Assembly: GCA_028704385.1 (NCBI GenBank)
Contig: JAQVLA010000005.1
Location: 1 to 64,000, forward strand
Source of the DNA: Bacteroidales bacterium
GTDB lineage: Bacteria > Bacteroidota > Bacteroidia > Bacteroidales > F082
Reading direction: 5' to 3'
DNA length: 64,000 bases
Shown here: in pieces, positions 61,162 to 64,000 of the stretch
Layout: each line of letters starts with the position of its first letter
How positions within the stretch are numbered: position 1 is the first letter of the stretch
The notes under the pieces: model-generated
Database searches by the model: none
Seen by the model: only the letters and a program-made list of their open reading frames with translations
Told to the model about the DNA's origin: nothing
Translations under genes and position numbers: made by a program

Positions 61162-63687
61162 ATGAAAACCCTGGAGCAGCTTAAAGAAGGAGAAAAAGGT
61201 ATCATCACCAAGGTGAAAGGCCGGGGTGCGTTCCGCAAAAGAATCATTGAGATGGGATTTGTGGTTGGCCAGCCCGTTATTGTGGTAAAAAATGCTCCGC
61301 TTCGCGATCCAATCGAATATAATATCATGGGTTATGAAGTCTCATTAAGAAGAAGCGAAGCTGCATTGATTGAGGTGTTAAACGGCGAATCCATGAAAAT
61401 GGATATCTCAGCTGCCTATCATGGCGTGCATGCACTCGAACAATCAATGAAACTGAGGCCACTCTCAAATACAAAACTTATTACAGTTGCCTTGGTCGGA
61501 AATCCTAATTCAGGAAAGACAACCCTGTTCAACTTTGCCTCCAACTCAAAAGAAAGAGTCGCCAACTATTCCGGTGTGACAATAGATGCTAAATATGCGA
61601 CTTTTAAGTTACATGAATATACATTTAAACTTGTTGACTTACCAGGCACATACAGCATCACAAGCTATACACCTGAAGAACTTTATGTTCGTAATCATAT
61701 TTTTGAAGATCTGCCTGATGTGGTACTTAATGTGGTTGATGCTTCCAATCTCGAACGTAACCTCTATCTTACTACCCAGCTGATTGACATGGACATCAAG
61801 GTAGTACTGGCCCTGAATATGTATGACGAGTTCCTGCAAAAAGGAGATCAGTTTGATTATAATAACCTTGGCAAAATGCTGGGGATTCCAATTGTACCAA
61901 CGGTTGCATCGAAAGGAACAGGTATCATTGAGCTGTTCGAACGTATCATTACAGTGTACGAAGACCGTGATCCTGACATCCGGCATATTCATGTAAATTA
62001 TGGTGAAGAAATCGAATCTTCTATCCGTAAACTTCAGGAACTAATAAAAGTTAATGGCAATCAGCACATCACCAATATTATTTCACCCCGCTATCTTTCG
62101 ATCAAACTACTTGAGGGCGATCAGGAAGAGCTTACCCGCATTAAGTCGTGCGTGAATCACAGTGAAATCACATCAATACTCAACAAAGAAGCCTTAAAGA
62201 TATCTACAACATTCTCGGACGATCCGGAGACAATTATTACAGATGCCAAATACGGTTTTATTGAAGGCGCACTGAAAGAGACCTTTAAACCTGTGAAGCA
62301 GACGGTAACCAAAAGCCGAAGAATTGACGGCATTTTGACACATAAACTTCTTAGTTATCCTATTTTTATTGGGATAATGTGGGGCATCTTTCAGGCTACT
62401 TTTATTTTAGGTGATTATCCAATGCAATGGATAGAATTGTTGATAGAATGGCTTGGTGGATTGATGTACAAAATTATGCCGGATAATTTTTTCCGCGACC
62501 TTGTTGTAGATGGCATTATTGGTGGTGTGGGAGGCGTTATTGTTTTTTTGCCTAATATTTTAATTCTGTTTTTCTTCCTTTCGCTACTCGAAACTACCGG
62601 ATATATGGCACGAGTAGCATTTATAGTTGACAAACTGATGCACAAAGTAGGGCTTCACGGACGTTCGTTTATCCCACTCCTGATGGGTTTTGGTTGTAAT
62701 GTTCCTGCTATAATGGCCACCCGCACAATTGAGAACCGAAGCGACCGTATGGTCACAATGATGATCATCCCTTTTATGTCGTGCAGCGCACGTTATCCTG
62801 TTTACATACTCATCATCAGCGCATTTTTCGATTCTTTCAGAGGAACCATTCTTTTTGGAATCTATTTACTGGGAATTCTTTTTGCAGGATTACTGGCCTG
62901 GATTTTCAAAAAGGTATTGTTTCAGGCCAATGAAATGCCATTTGTGATGGAGCTACCCCCCTATCGTATGCCGACAAGCAAAGCAATTTTTAAGCAAACA
63001 TGGTTCAAAGGACGGCAATACATACACAAAATGGGAACCATAATTCTAATAGCCTCAATCATCATCTGGGCACTGGGATATTTTCCACTGGGTCGCCAGA
63101 TAGATCAGGATTATCAGGAAAAAATTGCCCTTGTAAGTGCTGATTATGAGAATCAGATCACTGATATTGAAAGCGCTAATATCGAGGCCAGAAATAAACT
63201 GGAAGAAGTAAAACATGCACAAATTCTTCAATTGGAATTTGAACAACAAAGTAAAAAGCAGGAAAATTCGGTAATTGGACGCATTGGAAAACTTATTGAA
63301 CCTGCTATCCAGCCACTTGGCTTCGACTGGAAAATGGGTGTGAGCCTGTTGGCCGGAATGGCTGCCAAAGAAATTGTGATTTCAACCATGGGAGTGCTGT
63401 ATCAAACCGGTCCCGAAGATGAACCATCCGAAAGCCTGATAACAAAGCTTCAGGAAGATACCTACAGAAGCGGCCAAAAATCAGATCAAAAAGTAATGCG
63501 CCCATTGGTTGCCCTTTCGTTTTTGGTTTTTGTGTTGATCTATTTTCCATGTGTGGCAGTGTTTGCGGCAATTAAAAAAGAATCTGGTGCCTGGAAATGG
63601 CCTCTTTTCACCTCATTTTATACCACAAGCCTCGCCTGGTTGGCTGCTTTTGCCGTGTACCAAATTGGATCATTATTAGGCTTTTGA
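61162..63687 (+). CDS. feoB: ferrous iron transport protein, FeoA-FeoB fusion
   Basis: 841 residues. FeoA-like SH3 domain (1-75: TLEQLKEGEKGIITKVKG, RIIEMGFVVGQPV), then the FeoB GTPase with G1 GNPNSGKTT starting at residue 113, G3 DLPG at 159-162 and G4-like ALNMYD near 216-221, then the helical regulatory region and about ten membrane segments (about 410-840), including PLLMGFGCNVPAIMATR and the SCSARYPVYILI Gate-type motif. It imports Fe(II) across the inner membrane. FeoA-FeoB fusion is common in Bacteroidota. Lys/Glu-rich insert near 660-705 lies between membrane blocks. Confidence 0.96.
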   Translation: MKTLEQLKEGEKGIITKVKGRGAFRKRIIEMGFVVGQPVIVVKNAPLRDPIEYNIMGYEVSLRRSEAALIEVLNGESMKMDISAAYHGVHALEQSMKLRPLSNTKLITVALVGNPNSGKTTLFNFASNSKERVANYSGVTIDAKYATFKLHEYTFKLVDLPGTYSITSYTPEELYVRNHIFEDLPDVVLNVVDASNLERNLYLTTQLIDMDIKVVLALNMYDEFLQKGDQFDYNNLGKMLGIPIVPTVASKGTGIIELFERIITVYEDRDPDIRHIHVNYGEEIESSIRKLQELIKVNGNQHITNIISPRYLSIKLLEGDQEELTRIKSCVNHSEITSILNKEALKISTTFSDDPETIITDAKYGFIEGALKETFKPVKQTVTKSRRIDGILTHKLLSYPIFIGIMWGIFQATFILGDYPMQWIELLIEWLGGLMYKIMPDNFFRDLVVDGIIGGVGGVIVFLPNILILFFFLSLLETTGYMARVAFIVDKLMHKVGLHGRSFIPLLMGFGCNVPAIMATRTIENRSDRMVTMMIIPFMSCSARYPVYILIISAFFDSFRGTILFGIYLLGILFAGLLAWIFKKVLFQANEMPFVMELPPYRMPTSKAIFKQTWFKGRQYIHKMGTIILIASIIIWALGYFPLGRQIDQDYQEKIALVSADYENQITDIESANIEARNKLEEVKHAQILQLEFEQQSKKQENSVIGRIGKLIEPAIQPLGFDWKMGVSLLAGMAAKEIVISTMGVLYQTGPEDEPSESLITKLQEDTYRSGQKSDQKVMRPLVALSFLVFVLIYFPCVAVFAAIKKESGAWKWPLFTSFYTTSLAWLAAFAVYQIGSLLGF

Positions 63688-63943
63688 CAAGATGTGCCTC
63701 GTGAAAGTCGCACAATCTTTTTTATTGGACTTTGATTATTTTTTTCCCTGACCTTCAATTCATTCAGATTATTGCTTAAATTTGTGTGGGTGAAAGCTTT
63801 TACTTAAAGGTAAATACAGTTTACCCTTTACAGAATGATCATATCGTGTTGATCAAATGTTATTTACATGTACACAGTTCTTAATACTAAACGAGCCGGC
63901 AAAACCGATCTGATTAGAATTAAAATCACAACACCGAACCTCC
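63688..63943. other. intergenic region with promoter elements of a gene cut by the window end
   Basis: After the terminator, a perfect -7 box TAAATTTG is at 63777-63784, without a clear -33. Downstream of it lies GGTAAA/TTTACC (63809-63814 and 63820-63825), a 6-bp inverted repeat that could be an operator or 5' hairpin, and two TGATCA palindromes at 63836-63841 and 63850-63855. The next ATG is at 63944, giving a leader of about 150 nt. Confidence 0.4.
63689..63723 (+). terminator. feoB terminator
   Basis: AAGATGTGC (63689-63697) pairs with GCAC-A-ATCTT (63710-63719) with one bulge and is followed by a T run. It begins 2 nt after the feoB stop. Confidence 0.7.
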
Positions 63944-64000
63944 ATGATTACAACATATTTTTCCGGTAATAAGAAGTTTATCGTTCAGCAAAAATATCAA
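63944..64000 (+). CDS. partial gene at window end
   Basis: An ATG at 63944 opens a frame that stays open for 19 codons to the end of the window. It has a basic, aromatic start (MITTYFSGNKKF) with no signal peptide. Family cannot be judged from so few residues; an upstream promoter makes it plausible. Confidence 0.35.
   Translation, partial: MITTYFSGNKKFIVQQKYQ

Overview
The window is a contiguous piece of a Bacteroidota chromosome, most likely a Bacteroidales/Marinilabiliales-type organism. Evidence: SusC-like and other TonB-dependent receptors, type IX secretion (T9SS) C-terminal sorting tails, a fused FeoA-FeoB, DUF1599, DUF3078, DUF5063 and Porin_10-type proteins, and many promoters with the Bacteroidota -7 box TAnnTTTG rather than a sigma70 -10. 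No phage, insertion sequence, CRISPR array or tRNA gene was seen. Most of the window is core genome; a few cassettes look accessory.

Layout. 1-170: end of an rRNA operon (5S rRNA and terminator). 256-3482: putative porin, a DjlA-like TerB/J-domain protein and a small unknown gene. 3528-6224: split lysine-ketoglutarate reductase/saccharopine dehydrogenase pair for lysine breakdown. 6494-11054: ppdK and pckA, the PEP/pyruvate/oxaloacetate node. 11248-13846: small cold-shock-like protein and a TonB receptor. 14270-25008: long minus-strand block DUF1599 - DoxX-like - ABC permease - tpiA - prmA - giant exported protein - plsY - dnaN. 25061-26818: folP and the diadenylate cyclase gene cdaA. 26850-34208: minus-strand genes including a hybrid histidine kinase - recQ - mpg operon and rpsP.

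34312-37326: a visibly more GC-rich cassette with a DEDDh exonuclease/GIY-YIG/UvrC-like fusion and a Y-family polymerase, preceded by a palindromic operator candidate and a divergent small gene. 37425-42715: a tightly coupled five-gene operon (stand-alone TiaS-like domain, six-helix membrane protein resembling an ECF S-component, lipoprotein, TonB receptor, T9SS-exported protein) closed by a strong terminator. This is the best candidate for an undescribed system: I infer outer-membrane capture, inner-membrane transport and cytoplasmic phosphorylation of an unknown small molecule. 42733-47206: a second TonB receptor with a beta-helix lipoprotein, with Pho-box-like repeats upstream. 47416-49659: secreted CotH-kinase/lamin-tail protein.

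49996-56363: DUF3078 outer-membrane protein, then a nucleotide-sugar block (UDP-glucose dehydrogenase, UDP-glucuronate decarboxylase, RmlD-like reductase, GxxExxY-like protein, phosphohexomutase). 56517-61068: FemAB-like protein, XRE regulator with an Omp85-like protein, Gre-like factor and DUF5063 protein fired from overlapping divergent promoters. 61162-63687: FeoAB iron transporter. The window ends in the first codons of another gene. Start sites were moved from the longest reading frame where an upstream -7 box, a signal peptide or gene spacing favoured an internal ATG.
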